The notes under the pieces are model-generated. The model was given only the letters and a program-made list of their open reading frames with translations. It did not search any database and was not told the origin of the DNA. A program made the translations under genes and the position numbers. A stretch of DNA of 64,000 bases from Limnephilus marmoratus (Eukaryota > Arthropoda > Insecta > Trichoptera > Limnephilidae), in the NCBI GenBank assembly GCA_917880885.1, contig OU862934.1:31046734-31110733 (forward strand), given 5' to 3'. Below are positions 63,224 to 64,000 of the stretch, one piece after another; the stretch's first letter is position 1, and each line of letters starts with the position of its first letter.

Positions 63224-63652
63224 AGCCTCGATGACACACGGCGAGTTACAAGCTACTATCTACTAAGTTTTAAAAGCGGGTAAATCGGCGAGTGAGATTG
63301 TCACGATGACACACAAAACTGTCCACTCGCTCAGAAGCGTAGGAAACTGAGGCCGCTGCTAGCGCCAGTAACAAGAATAACGACGCCTGCGTGAACTAAT
63401 TCTTCAGATTTTTGACAGTCGAAATCAGCTGTTTATCGGAAGCCATGTTGGAAACATAAATAAACCAATCACTAGCAAGCGGAGCCAGCATGTAGGCGAG
63501 TAAAGTTGACGACCTTTCAACTTTTTTTCGTAGATTGTCAACAATCTGCTAGTCGCAGCTAGTTAGCAAGTAACACAATAACACTGGGCGAGTTTAACAG
63601 ATAGTGAATTTCCCAGATAGTAGCTTGTAAACTCGCCGTGTGTCATCGAGGC
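63224..63652. mobile_element. TTAA-flanked MITE
   Basis: AGCCTCGATGACACACGGCG and the continuing AGTTACAAGCTACTATCT on the left are inverted at the right end. TTAA stands at both ends (63220-63223, 63653-63656), as in piggyBac or Kolobok insertions. Interior 63280-63345 and 63530-63600 have diverged inverted words as well. Confidence 0.82.
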
Positions 63653-63701
63653 TTAACCCAGCTGTTTATGTCTCATTGACAGTTGTGTGTTGATTGTTTT
63701 A

Positions 63702-64000
63702 ATAAAGAACTCCAGTGAAAAATATTATGGGTTTAAAAAAATATAATCATATAGACCAATTAACGCTGATTCTGAATATATAAGTTTTATTTAATAATAT
63801 TGAACACAGAGTTTTTAAAAAAATATTAAAAAGTCCATTTTTAATCGGGTCGTAAAAATAGTTGGCATTATTGAAATTTTAATGGTGACGTCACTGTTCG
63901 ACGTGTCGTGACGTCACCGTAAAGTCAATGTATGGGAATGTACGATATGACACAAGCCATCGTATTAATTTATTCGTTTTTTTACATACTGTTTAAAGAG
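63702..64000 (+). repeat. R300 repeat, copy 2, cut by window edge
   Basis: Matches 27866-28175. It holds two intact TGACGTCA palindromes (63886-63893 and 63909-63916). Confidence 0.75.

Overview
The window is AT-rich animal DNA that is almost entirely transposable-element sequence. It most resembles an insect genome: it has TTAGG arrays, tRNA-headed SINEs, mariner, hAT and Helitron elements, several LINE lineages and MITE-rich spacers. The order cannot be read from the window. I find no convincing host gene. One short open frame (28342-28630) is a weak candidate.

Layout. 1-5340: Helitron pieces, a 440-bp interspersed repeat called family A here, a long-TIR MITE and two LINE fragments. 5340-10219: a complete-looking LINE with an intact ORF1 (CCHC gag-like) and an intact ORF2 (endonuclease plus reverse transcriptase). 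10880-12060: SINE and repeat fragments, one split by a family A insertion. 12166-19599: a hAT element (8-bp TSD) with an internally deleted transposase, which has received a Helitron piece, a family A copy and a minus-strand Ty3/gypsy-like LTR element (5-bp TSD). The LTR element has two identical 200-bp LTRs but wrecked gag-pol, and carries a 1.45-kb minisatellite. 20595-26150: LINE fragments, a tRNA SINE, a mariner and two 5'-truncated LINE reverse transcriptases. 28624-29981 and 35534-36066: two Foldback-like elements with exact 9-bp TSDs, TIRs made of 15-16-bp tandem repeats, and TTAGG runs in the loop. 30741-33447 and 48355-50700: two long-TIR DNA elements, each with a decayed copy of the same uncharacterised gene family. 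37140-48000 and 50700-64000: SINEs, MITEs, palindromic elements, Helitrons, a second mariner, a second hAT and LINE tails.

Six observations stand out. (1) Eight different LINE 3' tails share one RNA architecture, an outer stem enclosing an inner hairpin, with no shared stem sequence. (2) The Foldback elements carry telomere-type repeats in their loops. (3) The uncharacterised gene family lies between long TIRs, so it is probably a transposase or a transposon-borne gene. (4) The LTR element looks recently moved although its proteins are dead. (5) A palindromic-end family has loops in opposite orientations in different copies. (6) The terminal hairpin of family A shows a compensatory base-pair change.

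Boundaries of old repeats are approximate to about 10-20 bases unless TSDs are given. Family labels (A, S1-S3, H, P, R300) are local names for this window. No database search was possible, so identities rest on motif recognition and on comparison between copies inside the window.
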